Shown here piece after piece: positions 34,741-42,393 of a stretch of DNA of 64,000 nt (positions within the stretch are counted from its first letter, which is position 1; every line of letters starts with the position of its first letter). This stretch comes from an uncultured candidatus Porisulfidus sp. (GTDB lineage Bacteria; Pseudomonadota; Gammaproteobacteria; Poriferisulfidales; Poriferisulfidaceae): NCBI GenBank assembly GCA_958431155.1, contig OY288106.1:381937-445936 (forward strand), in the 5' to 3' direction. A program made the translations under genes and the position numbers. A model generated the notes under the pieces. It saw only the letters and a list, made by a program, of their open reading frames with translations, was not told where the DNA came from and ran no database searches.

Positions 34741-35883
34741 GTGAAAAAACTGTTTATCAATCTGCGCTATTTCCTCGCGCCGCTGCTGATTCTGTCGGCG
34801 CTGTTCGGGGTTTTGGCGGGCGGACCGTGGGTCTGGGTCGGCGTCGCCCTGATGGGCGTCGGCATCCTGGTCGACACCACCACGCCACAACGCACCATGG
34901 GTGCGGGGTTTGACGAAGAAGGTGATACCTATGGCATTCCCGCCCTTCAGAACGGTGTCATGTACAGCATGCTGGGTGTTTTCGTCCTGTTGCAGCTGGC
35001 GATCTGCTGGCGCATCTACCAGTATGTGACTGGTGTCCCGATGGGAACCGGCACTTTCCTGGGCCTGAGCTATCAGGAGGGAATTACCGGAATGCAGTTG
35101 GTCGGTGCGGTCGTTTCGACCGGCATCTTCGCTGGCATTGGCATCATCTACGGCCACGAGCTGGCGCATACCAAGGGCTTCAGTTTCGTGATCGCCCGCT
35201 GGATGATGGCGCTGTCCGGCTCGTCCCATTTCTGCTACGCGCATGTGTACAACCACCATCTGGAACTGGGATGCGAGGACGATCCCGCAACTTCGCCACG
35301 CGGTCGCAGCCTGTATGCTCATTTCCCGAAATCCTATTTCGGCCAGAGCAAGTTCCTGTACACGATGGAAAAACATCGCCTGGAACGTCTGGGCGTGCCG
35401 TTCCTGTCCTGGCAGAACCGTTGGATTCGCGGCTATGCAATGAGCCTTCCGACGCTGTTCCTGTTCTGGTTCGCGGGCGGCTGGCTCGGTGTCTGCGCCA
35501 TGTTGCTGATCTGGATGATCTCGAACTTCGAACTGGAAGCGCTCAACTATCTAGAGCACTATGGGTTGATTCGCGAGAAGGGCCAGCCCATCGACTATCG
35601 CCACAGCTGGGACAACAGCACGGCGTTCACCAGTTGGTTCTTCATTGAGATCGGTCGTCAGGCAGACCACCACGACCGTGGTGAAACTCACTTCTGGGAG
35701 CTCGACGAGGTCGGGGCGCCGAATACGGGCATGGGGTACTTCACCCTGTTCGCCTTGGCGCTGGTTCCCCCGGTGTTCCATAAGTTCATGGAACAGGAGT
35801 TGAAGAAGTGGGATGACAACGATGCCTCCGAAGGCGAGTTGGAAGTCTCCAGGGCGATCAACAAGGTTGCAGGCTACGCGTAA
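34741..35883 (+). CDS. AlkB-like membrane di-iron hydroxylase/desaturase
   Basis: A 380-residue membrane protein with about six transmembrane helices and the histidine boxes of the alkane monooxygenase/desaturase superfamily: HELAH (139-143), HVYNHH (168-173), NYLEHYG (269-275), and GRQADHH (305-311). Compared with canonical AlkB, box 2 has AHVYNHH for EHxxGHH and box 3 has Gln where the first histidine of RHxDHH is usual. The family hydroxylates terminal carbons of alkanes or fatty acyl chains with electrons from rubredoxin, and no rubredoxin gene is nearby. It starts at GTG with AAGGAGGAG upstream and ends in a strong terminator, so it is monocistronic. Confidence 0.85.
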   Translation: MKKLFINLRYFLAPLLILSALFGVLAGGPWVWVGVALMGVGILVDTTTPQRTMGAGFDEEGDTYGIPALQNGVMYSMLGVFVLLQLAICWRIYQYVTGVPMGTGTFLGLSYQEGITGMQLVGAVVSTGIFAGIGIIYGHELAHTKGFSFVIARWMMALSGSSHFCYAHVYNHHLELGCEDDPATSPRGRSLYAHFPKSYFGQSKFLYTMEKHRLERLGVPFLSWQNRWIRGYAMSLPTLFLFWFAGGWLGVCAMLLIWMISNFELEALNYLEHYGLIREKGQPIDYRHSWDNSTAFTSWFFIEIGRQADHHDRGETHFWELDEVGAPNTGMGYFTLFALALVPPVFHKFMEQELKKWDDNDASEGELEVSRAINKVAGYA

Positions 35884-35905
35884 GGTCTGAAAACCTCACC
35901 ACACA

Positions 35906-35939
35906 AAAGCGCCCCCTTCCGAGGGGGCGCTTCTTTTTT
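35906..35939 (+). terminator. Rho-independent terminator after the AlkB-like gene
   Basis: GCGCCCCCTTCC and GAGGGGGCGC form a strong GC-rich hairpin (AAGCGCCCCC paired with GGGGGCGCTT), followed by TCTTTTTTG. It begins about 22 bases after the stop codon. Confidence 0.9.
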
Positions 35940-35967
35940 GGGACAAGCCCTCCGTACAATAAAAGGC

Positions 35968-36666
35968 ATGAGCGAATTCGGACAGACCCGCCGGTTGAAG
36001 GATCGGCTGATTGACGGAGGGGAGGCTGCAGGGCAGTCGGCGCAACAGCAGCGCCGGTTGACGCTGGAGCAGGAACTGGGCCGTCCGGACCTCAAAGATT
36101 CGGAACGTCTCGACGCGCAGCTGGAACTCTCCCAGGTCCTGCTCGATCTGAACGAACCAACGATGGCTTTCGGGGTTGCTCGGGAGGTGCTGGATGCCGG
36201 TATTCGGGCGGCACGTTACGAGGAAGCGGCCTCGGCCTGTCAAGTCATGTACCTGAGTGAACAGCCGGAGGCCATGCCGGCCTTGGGGCACGGCCTTTGG
36301 CTTGCATTGGCCTGCCCGATAGACCCGGAACTGACCTGGCAGATGCTCCGCCACTTGGTGGAGGAGACGCCGCCTCAATCCGACGGTGCCGCCGTGGCTG
36401 CGATGCTGGCTTATTTCCTGATGGAGAAGCGGGCCGTCGGCGCGGAGCGCGACCGTCTCATCTTTTTGGCCCGGCAGCAGGTGGCGGAGGTGGCCGAGCG
36501 CCACCGCGGCATCACCGACGAAGAGGCGATCGGAATCTGGATACAGATGTATGACTTGGACGATGTGGATGTGCTTCTGGAACGGATGGCGCGTATTCTC
36601 GATGCGATCACGCCAGCCTGGTGGTTTGACCGGGAGGCGGTGCGCGCCCGGTTTTCCTCTCACTGA
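35968..36666 (+). CDS. hypothetical helical protein upstream of dinB
   Basis: A 232-residue soluble protein rich in leucine, alanine and glutamate, probably an all-helical repeat fold (LDAQLELSQVLLDLNEPTMA and following segments resemble TPR-like pairs). No catalytic motif is recognised. The frame is open 10 codons further upstream, but that stretch overlaps the terminator of the previous gene. The ATG used has AAAAGG just before it. dinB starts 20 bases after its stop, so the two may be cotranscribed. Confidence 0.7.
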   Translation: MSEFGQTRRLKDRLIDGGEAAGQSAQQQRRLTLEQELGRPDLKDSERLDAQLELSQVLLDLNEPTMAFGVAREVLDAGIRAARYEEAASACQVMYLSEQPEAMPALGHGLWLALACPIDPELTWQMLRHLVEETPPQSDGAAVAAMLAYFLMEKRAVGAERDRLIFLARQQVAEVAERHRGITDEEAIGIWIQMYDLDDVDVLLERMARILDAITPAWWFDREAVRARFSSH

Positions 36667-36686
36667 ATTGCAACCGGCGCAGGATC

Positions 36687-37778
36687 ATGGCTTCCGCTGA
36701 CGATCCCCATGCACGCCGCATCATCCACATCGACATGGATGCGTTCTATGCGGCGGTCGAGATGCGCGAAGACCCCTCGTTGCGGGGGCGCCCCTTGGTT
36801 GTCGGCGGAGATCCGGAACGGCGGGGCACGGTGGCGACCTGCAGCTACGAGGCCCGGAAGTTTGGCATCCATTCAGCAATGGCCAGCCGGACGGCCAAGA
36901 AGCGATGCCCGGAAGTGATCTTCATCCGCCCGCGGTTCGATCTGTACCGCGCCGTGTCGGCGGAAATTCAGGAAATCTTTCATCACTACACTCCCAAGGT
37001 CGAGCCTTTGTCCCTGGATGAGGCGTACCTTGACGTGACGGGTTGCCGCTTGTTCGGCGGCATCGCCACCGATATTGCACGGGACATCAAACGCCGCATT
37101 CTGGAGCGGACCCGGCTGACCGGCTCGGCCGGTGTTTCATACAACAAGTTTCTCGCCAAGATCGCATCGGATATGAACAAGCCGGACGGTCTGACCGTGG
37201 TGCGCCCGGAGGATGGCCCGAAACTGGTGGCACGTCTCCCGATCCGGAAATTCTTCGGGATCGGTCCGGTCACGGCGGCGCGGATGAAGAAACTGGGAAT
37301 CGAAACTGGTGCCGACCTTCGGCAGTGGCCCTTAGGGCGGCTCCAGCCCTTGTTCGGGAAGCATGCCGAATACTACTATCAGGCGGCGCGCGGAATGGAT
37401 CTGCGCGAAGTGGAGCCGGGTCGTCCCCGTAAATCACTGGGTTCGGAGACGACGTTTGTGACGGATCTCCGGGATCTGGAGGTAATGTTGAAAGCGCTTA
37501 AGTTGCGAGCGCGCGAGGTAGCTCTGGACCTGCAGGAGAAGCATCTGACCGGAAAGACGGTCACGGTAAAGGTCAAGTTCAGCGACTTCACGCAAGTCAC
37601 CCGGAGCCATTCGTTCGATCGGCCGCTGACCTCGTACCAGCAGATGGCGGACATCCTGCCGGATTTGCTGCGCCGGGCCGCTGCGCCGGGCCGCGCAGTA
37701 CGTTTGCTTGGGGTGACGGTTTCGAACCTAGCCCCGCATTCCGACGAGGAAGGGCCGGTGCAGCGCAGCCTGCTGTAG
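36687..37778 (+). CDS. dinB: DNA polymerase IV
   Basis: Y-family translesion polymerase. The 363-residue protein begins with the catalytic IIHIDMDAFYAAVEMRED (first metal-binding aspartate), followed by VATCSYEARKFGIHSAMASR near residue 48, LSLDEAYLDVT near 109 with the catalytic Asp-Glu, AGVSYNKFLAKIASDMNKP near 147, and helix-hairpin-helix residues FFGIGPVTAARMKKLGI near 189. The little-finger domain follows. Length is normal. It is the last gene before the lower-GC island. Confidence 0.95.
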   Translation: MASADDPHARRIIHIDMDAFYAAVEMREDPSLRGRPLVVGGDPERRGTVATCSYEARKFGIHSAMASRTAKKRCPEVIFIRPRFDLYRAVSAEIQEIFHHYTPKVEPLSLDEAYLDVTGCRLFGGIATDIARDIKRRILERTRLTGSAGVSYNKFLAKIASDMNKPDGLTVVRPEDGPKLVARLPIRKFFGIGPVTAARMKKLGIETGADLRQWPLGRLQPLFGKHAEYYYQAARGMDLREVEPGRPRKSLGSETTFVTDLRDLEVMLKALKLRAREVALDLQEKHLTGKTVTVKVKFSDFTQVTRSHSFDRPLTSYQQMADILPDLLRRAAAPGRAVRLLGVTVSNLAPHSDEEGPVQRSLL

Positions 37779-37792
37779 CAGGCGTAGCCGCG

Positions 37793-39115
37793 TCAGCCGG
37801 GAGAAGCTTCCGAGCTTTCTCCAAACGGCATGCCTTCTCTTCGGAAGACCCGTTTCGGATCGAATTCCTCCTTCCACCTGGTTCCCATTTCGAATTTTTC
37901 TCCGTAGTGCGCCCTCCAATCCTTGTGTCCGTAGCCCGTACCACCCGACAAATAACTCTTGCCTCCGAGATCAACAAGCGTTTTGTCGATCTTCCGCAGA
38001 CGGCCGGCCAACTCGCTCGCTTTTTCGTGCCGGGTTTGCACGGTAAGGACCGAGTATGAGAACACGTGTTCTCCTTCCGGGCTTATGAAGAGCGGGGCGT
38101 CAATCGCCCCGGTCTTGATGGGATACGTTCCGACCCAACTGTCAGGAACCCGTGGCACCCAACCCGGGTCCAGCCAGGGCTGAGCGAGTAACGTTCGAAG
38201 GGCTCCCCACGGCATGAGCCAATCTCGCCACGGGTGGTAATTCAACCGGAAGAATCCCCATTTCGGAAACATTCCGGCACGCCCGACCTCGGCCGTATCC
38301 TTGAGTGTTGCGGCCTCGTCATACCCCAAGCCTTCGAGCGCCTGCCCGTCATCAAGATCCCCGTCGTATTCAATGCCGGCAGCCAAGACGATTTGGCGAT
38401 CATGAATCCGGGTTTCCGCCCGCAGATGATCGAATCGATCTTCATGGACAATCTGCTCATAGTCGCTCGCGAATCGATCGAAATCGTGATAATGGAGCGC
38501 GTATAGTCGAATCCGTTCTCCAGCCTTCCGAAGCCGGAGCCATGCATCGGTGATGATGCCGAACTGTCCCTGGCCTGCTCTTACCGCATCGAAAAGATCC
38601 GTGTTCTCGGTACGCGAGCATCGCATGAGCTCGCCGGTCCCGGTCACCACCTCGAGTTGTTCGACCTGTCCGACCTGCGCTCCGTATCGGTGCGAGCTGG
38701 TTCCCCAGCCTCCGACGGACAGCGTCCCGCCCACGGTCACTTCGGCGATGTCCGCCAGCACCGGTGGCAGTTGTCGCGTCCCGTGCAGCGCATCCACAAC
38801 TTCGCCCCACTGTGCTCCGCCTTGCGCGCGCACCAGGCCTTGCTCCAGGAGTTGAATCTTGTCGAGTTCCGCCGTGTCGAGCACCAAGCCTCCGTCTGTC
38901 AGGCTTTGTCCGCCCTGGGAGTGTCCTCCTCCTCGGATGACTAACGGGATTTCGTCTCGCGCGGCTTTCCGGACGATGCTCGATACTTCCTCAGCATTCT
39001 TCGGTACCGCTATCGCAGCGGGCATCCTCTGGGCCATTCTCCCGAAGTCGTGCGACCGCGCTTCTCGATCTTTCTGATCTCGGCTGACGCCCGGGACGGA
39101 ATTCTGCTCGATCAT
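37793..39115 (-). CDS. FAD-linked oxidoreductase (VAO/PCMH family, cytokinin-dehydrogenase-like)
   Basis: A 440-residue flavoprotein. The N-terminal FAD-binding PCMH domain includes VIRGGGHSQGGQSLTDGG near residue 59, whose histidine corresponds to the residue that binds FAD covalently in related oxidases. It continues with VGGTLSVGGWGTSSHRYGAQ near 128 and a GQFGIITDAWLRL block near 184. The C-terminal substrate domain ends with FDPKRVF. It has no signal peptide. An AGGAAG site lies 9 bases upstream of the ATG. It is the leftmost gene of the island and could be a tailoring oxidase for the peptide, but no substrate can be deduced. Confidence 0.82.
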   Translation of the reverse strand: MIEQNSVPGVSRDQKDREARSHDFGRMAQRMPAAIAVPKNAEEVSSIVRKAARDEIPLVIRGGGHSQGGQSLTDGGLVLDTAELDKIQLLEQGLVRAQGGAQWGEVVDALHGTRQLPPVLADIAEVTVGGTLSVGGWGTSSHRYGAQVGQVEQLEVVTGTGELMRCSRTENTDLFDAVRAGQGQFGIITDAWLRLRKAGERIRLYALHYHDFDRFASDYEQIVHEDRFDHLRAETRIHDRQIVLAAGIEYDGDLDDGQALEGLGYDEAATLKDTAEVGRAGMFPKWGFFRLNYHPWRDWLMPWGALRTLLAQPWLDPGWVPRVPDSWVGTYPIKTGAIDAPLFISPEGEHVFSYSVLTVQTRHEKASELAGRLRKIDKTLVDLGGKSYLSGGTGYGHKDWRAHYGEKFEMGTRWKEEFDPKRVFRREGMPFGESSEASPG

Positions 39116-39271
39116 TTCTGTCTGCTTCCTGTGATTATCGTCAGTTGATTCCGGATCGTATTTCTACGTTTCCTCATAATCCTGATCCAGCCCCAAACTT
39201 CCTGCTGCCTGTCACAGGCAATTTTCGGCATGTCTGTGCGTTGCCGCCACGAATTTGTTGTAGCGCCACTT

Positions 39272-39397
39272 TCAGGCTGGTCTTGCCGCGGAAATGAAGT
39301 GATAGGTGAAGATGCCTCCCTGCAACCCTTGGTCGTAGTTTACGGTTGCCTCCATAAACTCTAGGGACGCCTGGCTTGGCAAGGCGGTGGGAGGCAT
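39272..39397 (-). CDS. possible 41-residue peptide coupled to the upstream small gene
   Basis: The ATG shares its first base with the stop of the preceding small frame (TGATG), which suggests translational coupling. The peptide contains SLEFMEATVNYDQGLQGG and ends FTYHFISAARPA. A Gly-Gly pair 13 residues from the end resembles the processing site of exported peptides, although the leader-like half is not a good match to a known leader. I do not recognise the family, and it may be a chance frame. Confidence 0.3.
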   Translation of the reverse strand: MPPTALPSQASLEFMEATVNYDQGLQGGIFTYHFISAARPA

Positions 39398-39663
39398 CAG
39401 GAAAGTAAACAGTTTCCAACGCTCCCGAAGTGGCAGGCCAGCAGATCTCCGCCGAAATTAACCATATGTTCCGTCACTTCGGCATAATGAGCAGAAACGG
39501 AGGTTGCCTGCTCTAGTTCATGTTTCGCGGCGTGCTGCTTGCGATCCATGGCGACACAGTTTAGCAAGAGCCCTCGGTTTGGAATGGTTGCGGTGCCGAT
39601 GGAAATGATTTGGCCATCGACGGCGTATGTCGCTGTCAGCACCTTAAACATTTGTGCTTTCAT
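39397..39663 (-). CDS. hypothetical 88-residue protein in the RiPP island
   Basis: A small frame opens MKAQMFKVLTATYAVDGQII and closes with LACHFGSVGNCLLS. The ribosome-binding site is weak. It is divergent from the AlkB-GlnE fusion gene and overlaps the following 41-residue frame by one base. The amino-acid composition is ordinary for a soluble protein. No family is recognised. I give it modest weight because of the coupling and of the absence of a competing frame. Confidence 0.35.
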   Translation of the reverse strand: MKAQMFKVLTATYAVDGQIISIGTATIPNRGLLLNCVAMDRKQHAAKHELEQATSVSAHYAEVTEHMVNFGGDLLACHFGSVGNCLLS

Positions 39664-39689
39664 GCTGTCTCACGAGGAGAGCATTTGCC

Positions 39690-39718
39690 TTGACATAGCT
39701 GTTCCGGGCGTGGACAAT
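39690..39718 (+). promoter_or_regulatory. sigma-70 promoter for the AlkB-GlnE fusion gene
   Basis: TTGACA and GACAAT are separated by 17 bases. The expected transcription start is near 39725, which also makes the ATG at that position an unlikely initiator and supports the ATG at 39764. Confidence 0.65.
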
Positions 39719-39763
39719 TGCTAAATGCGCCAGCAGGACCAACCTAAAAGCGAGGAGGTTGTC

Positions 39764-42181
39764 ATGGCAGAGGGCAGAGTAGAAACAGGCGACTTGGGGG
39801 GAGTCGCGGAAAAGGTAATCGAACCCTCGGTCCGGAACGCCCTGCTGTACTTCCAGCCTCTCTTGATTTTTCCGCTCATCGTTCTTGCCGCGATGTACGG
39901 CGGATGGTGGATTGCAGGGCCGCTCGCTTTTATCGTACTGGTAGAAAGTCTCGACGGCGCGTTCGGGAAAGAAGAACGGAACATGGACCCGAGCAAGACA
40001 CCTGCAAGTCGGTTGTTCTGGTATGAGGTGACGCTTTGGCTGTGGGCGATTCTCTGGCCTCTGACGTTGGTGTTCTCGCTATGGCAGATTCTTGTTGCAG
40101 GCCATTTATCCGTTTGGGAAATCGTGTTGATGGTGGTGGTGTTGGTCAATGTCGCTCAGGCAGTTTTTATCATCGGTCATGAGTTGATCCATCGGCAAGC
40201 CGCATGGGAACGCTGGATCGGTGAATTCCTGCTGGCGTCTTCTTCCTACCCGCATTACGCAACCGAGCATATCTACGTTCATCATGCACTGGCGTGCACC
40301 CCCATGGACTCCGGGACCGCTCCCAAAGGGGTCAGTTTCTGGCAACATATCCCCGGAGATTTGCGGGACAGCCTTCTCGAAGCCTGGCGCTTCGCACGTC
40401 ACCGGTTGGCTCGTCGGCGTCTGCCGGTGTGGCATTACACGAACCCGTTTTGGCGTTACCTCCTCGGAGTTGCGGTGTGGTACACGCTGGTTTACTGGAT
40501 GGGTGGACCGTGGGCACTACTGATCTTCATCGTCCTTTGTTTCAGCGTGATCCTTTCGATGAAGATCATCAACTATGCTCAGCACTACGGGTTGCAACGA
40601 ATCCGCTTGCCGGGCGGCCGATACGAAAAGGTTCAGCCATGGCATTCCTGGACCGCTTCCAGCAGATTCACGAACTGGCTTTTTTACAACATGCAGCGCC
40701 ACGCTGACCACCATATAGAAGCAACCCGGCACTACCCGCTGTTGCAACACTACAGCGAAGACGCATCACCAAAACTGCCGGGAAGCTATCTCCAGATGGC
40801 TGGTCTGGCCATGTTTCCTCGGCGCTGGTTCAAGACAATGGATCCGCTGGTCGATCGCTGGCGCGAGAAGTTCTATCCGGAGATCAACGATTGGCGCGCC
40901 TACGAGAGTCGGGCGTATGCCACATACCCGGATGCGTTTGAAGCGATCAGCGAGATCCTCGATACCGCGGCCCTTCTCGCTGGATGGATAAACCACACTC
41001 CGGAACTACTTGAAAACCTGCAAGATAGGGAGTTCACCGACTTGGATCTTCCGGACGGCTTTGGGCCGGATTCGGAATTCGAGAGAATCGCCCGCAGAGG
41101 TCTTGCGCGCCTGTACTGGACGCGCGAATTCGGTGTCTCCGAGATGAAGGAACAGGTCACAGAAATTCCGTTCCAGGGGGCTCGGGAAGCGGTGGAGACT
41201 GCGCGGCACTGGTCGAACGACAAAACGTTCCAGATCAGCATGCATACGATGCGTGGCAGTCTATTGCCGGTCGAAGCCGGAACGGCGTTGTCCAATGTCG
41301 CCGAAGCCTCGATTGCTGCTTTGCTGTTAGCTGTTCAAAAAGTACTCTCCAATCGGCATGTTTGGCAGGCTGGGGACGGTGCGGCAGTGGCGGTTTTGGG
41401 GGAATTGGCCAGCGGCGAGACGATACCCGGTGTTGAGCTTCGTCCCGTGATCGTGTACGAAGGCACGGATTCCTCTGCAGCGCACAACGAAATGACGTGC
41501 CGCCGGTTCGTCGAGGCGCTCCGCTCTCTGTCGCATGGCAACCTGCTGTTCGCGCCGGTCGCGAAGAGCGAAGAAAGAAGGGCAGTTTATTCTCTCGCTG
41601 AATTTACGGAGTACTATCGATCCACCGGTTCAGCCAGGGAAATGCTGGATTTGGCCCGGATGCGGTGTGTCTTCGAAGCTGGGAACTCCGGGACCGGGAG
41701 ACAGCTTGCCGAAGCGCGGCAGGAAATTCTGGCTCATGGTGCTGCGCGTGACACGCTGACTGCCGAGTTACGCAAGGCGGCTGAGAGCGTCACCGAACCT
41801 GGGCTACTGTCGATTGACGACATGCGGGGCGGTCGCCGGGATATCGAACGTGCTGCCAGGTTCCTGCAATTGGTTCATGCGGGCGATTCCCCGGAGATTC
41901 TGGTTCCTGATGCGATTTCCATTTTCCAGACTGCGGGCGCAAACGGATTAATTCCCACTGATGCCGCAGAACGGTTGGCGGAGGCCGCGGAGATGTGGCA
42001 GAACCTGCAGGGCATACTCCGGTTGGTCATGGAAGACGGCTTTTCGGTCGAAACGGCAACTCCGAAAATCAAGGGCATTACCTCCCGGTCCTGCGGGCGG
42101 GACAACTTTGATGATTTGACCACAGCAATTCGTGAAACGGCCTCTCAAGCGGCCACCGACATCGACGCACTGACGGCATGA
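39764..42181 (+). CDS. AlkB-like di-iron hydroxylase fused to a degenerate GlnE-like nucleotidyltransferase
   Basis: An 805-residue two-part protein. Residues 25-360 form an AlkB-type membrane hydroxylase with all histidine boxes intact: HELIH (139-143), EHIYVHH (168-174), NYAQHYG (270-276) and QRHADHH (311-317), with about six membrane helices. Residues about 470-800 are soluble and resemble glutamine synthetase adenylyltransferase GlnE: ISMHTMRGSLLPVEAGTALS (491-510), VLGELASGETIPGVELRPVI (544-563), and GGRRDIERAARFLQL (689-703). The nucleotidyltransferase Asp-x-Asp appears as Glu-x-Arg, so catalysis is probably lost. GAGGAGG precedes the chosen ATG. It is the first gene of a unit running into the YcaO gene and may modify the peptide or a lipid partner. 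That is inference. Confidence 0.85.
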   Translation: MAEGRVETGDLGGVAEKVIEPSVRNALLYFQPLLIFPLIVLAAMYGGWWIAGPLAFIVLVESLDGAFGKEERNMDPSKTPASRLFWYEVTLWLWAILWPLTLVFSLWQILVAGHLSVWEIVLMVVVLVNVAQAVFIIGHELIHRQAAWERWIGEFLLASSSYPHYATEHIYVHHALACTPMDSGTAPKGVSFWQHIPGDLRDSLLEAWRFARHRLARRRLPVWHYTNPFWRYLLGVAVWYTLVYWMGGPWALLIFIVLCFSVILSMKIINYAQHYGLQRIRLPGGRYEKVQPWHSWTASSRFTNWLFYNMQRHADHHIEATRHYPLLQHYSEDASPKLPGSYLQMAGLAMFPRRWFKTMDPLVDRWREKFYPEINDWRAYESRAYATYPDAFEAISEILDTAALLAGWINHTPELLENLQDREFTDLDLPDGFGPDSEFERIARRGLARLYWTREFGVSEMKEQVTEIPFQGAREAVETARHWSNDKTFQISMHTMRGSLLPVEAGTALSNVAEASIAALLLAVQKVLSNRHVWQAGDGAAVAVLGELASGETIPGVELRPVIVYEGTDSSAAHNEMTCRRFVEALRSLSHGNLLFAPVAKSEERRAVYSLAEFTEYYRSTGSAREMLDLARMRCVFEAGNSGTGRQLAEARQEILAHGAARDTLTAELRKAAESVTEPGLLSIDDMRGGRRDIERAARFLQLVHAGDSPEILVPDAISIFQTAGANGLIPTDAAERLAEAAEMWQNLQGILRLVMEDGFSVETATPKIKGITSRSCGRDNFDDLTTAIRETASQAATDIDALTA

Positions 42182-42393
42182 CTCGAAAGCCTCCCATGTC
42201 GAATCCATGTGTGTCGCAAGTTAGTGAATCGCGGAAGCAATAGGCTGGCATCCTTATAAACGGATCTTGTGGAGCCCTTTGGCGTGAAATGTGACGCAGG
42301 TGAAGCCTTGCCGCAAAGTCGTTCCGCGAGGCAGGGCGACGTTAGACAGGTACGTGCATAAGCACGGGCGGCACAAGGCTGGGAGGGTCAGGC

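Noticed and set aside
39174-39419. 81-codon minus-strand frame overlapping the two small island frames
   Set aside because: It overlaps the coupled 41-residue frame, is rich in Arg/Gly/Pro as antisense or shadow frames are, and has no ribosome-binding site.
39725-39763. Upstream ATG giving a 13-residue longer AlkB-GlnE protein
   Set aside because: It coincides with the predicted transcription start of the TTGACA-N17-GACAAT promoter, while the ATG at 39764 has GAGGAGG correctly spaced.
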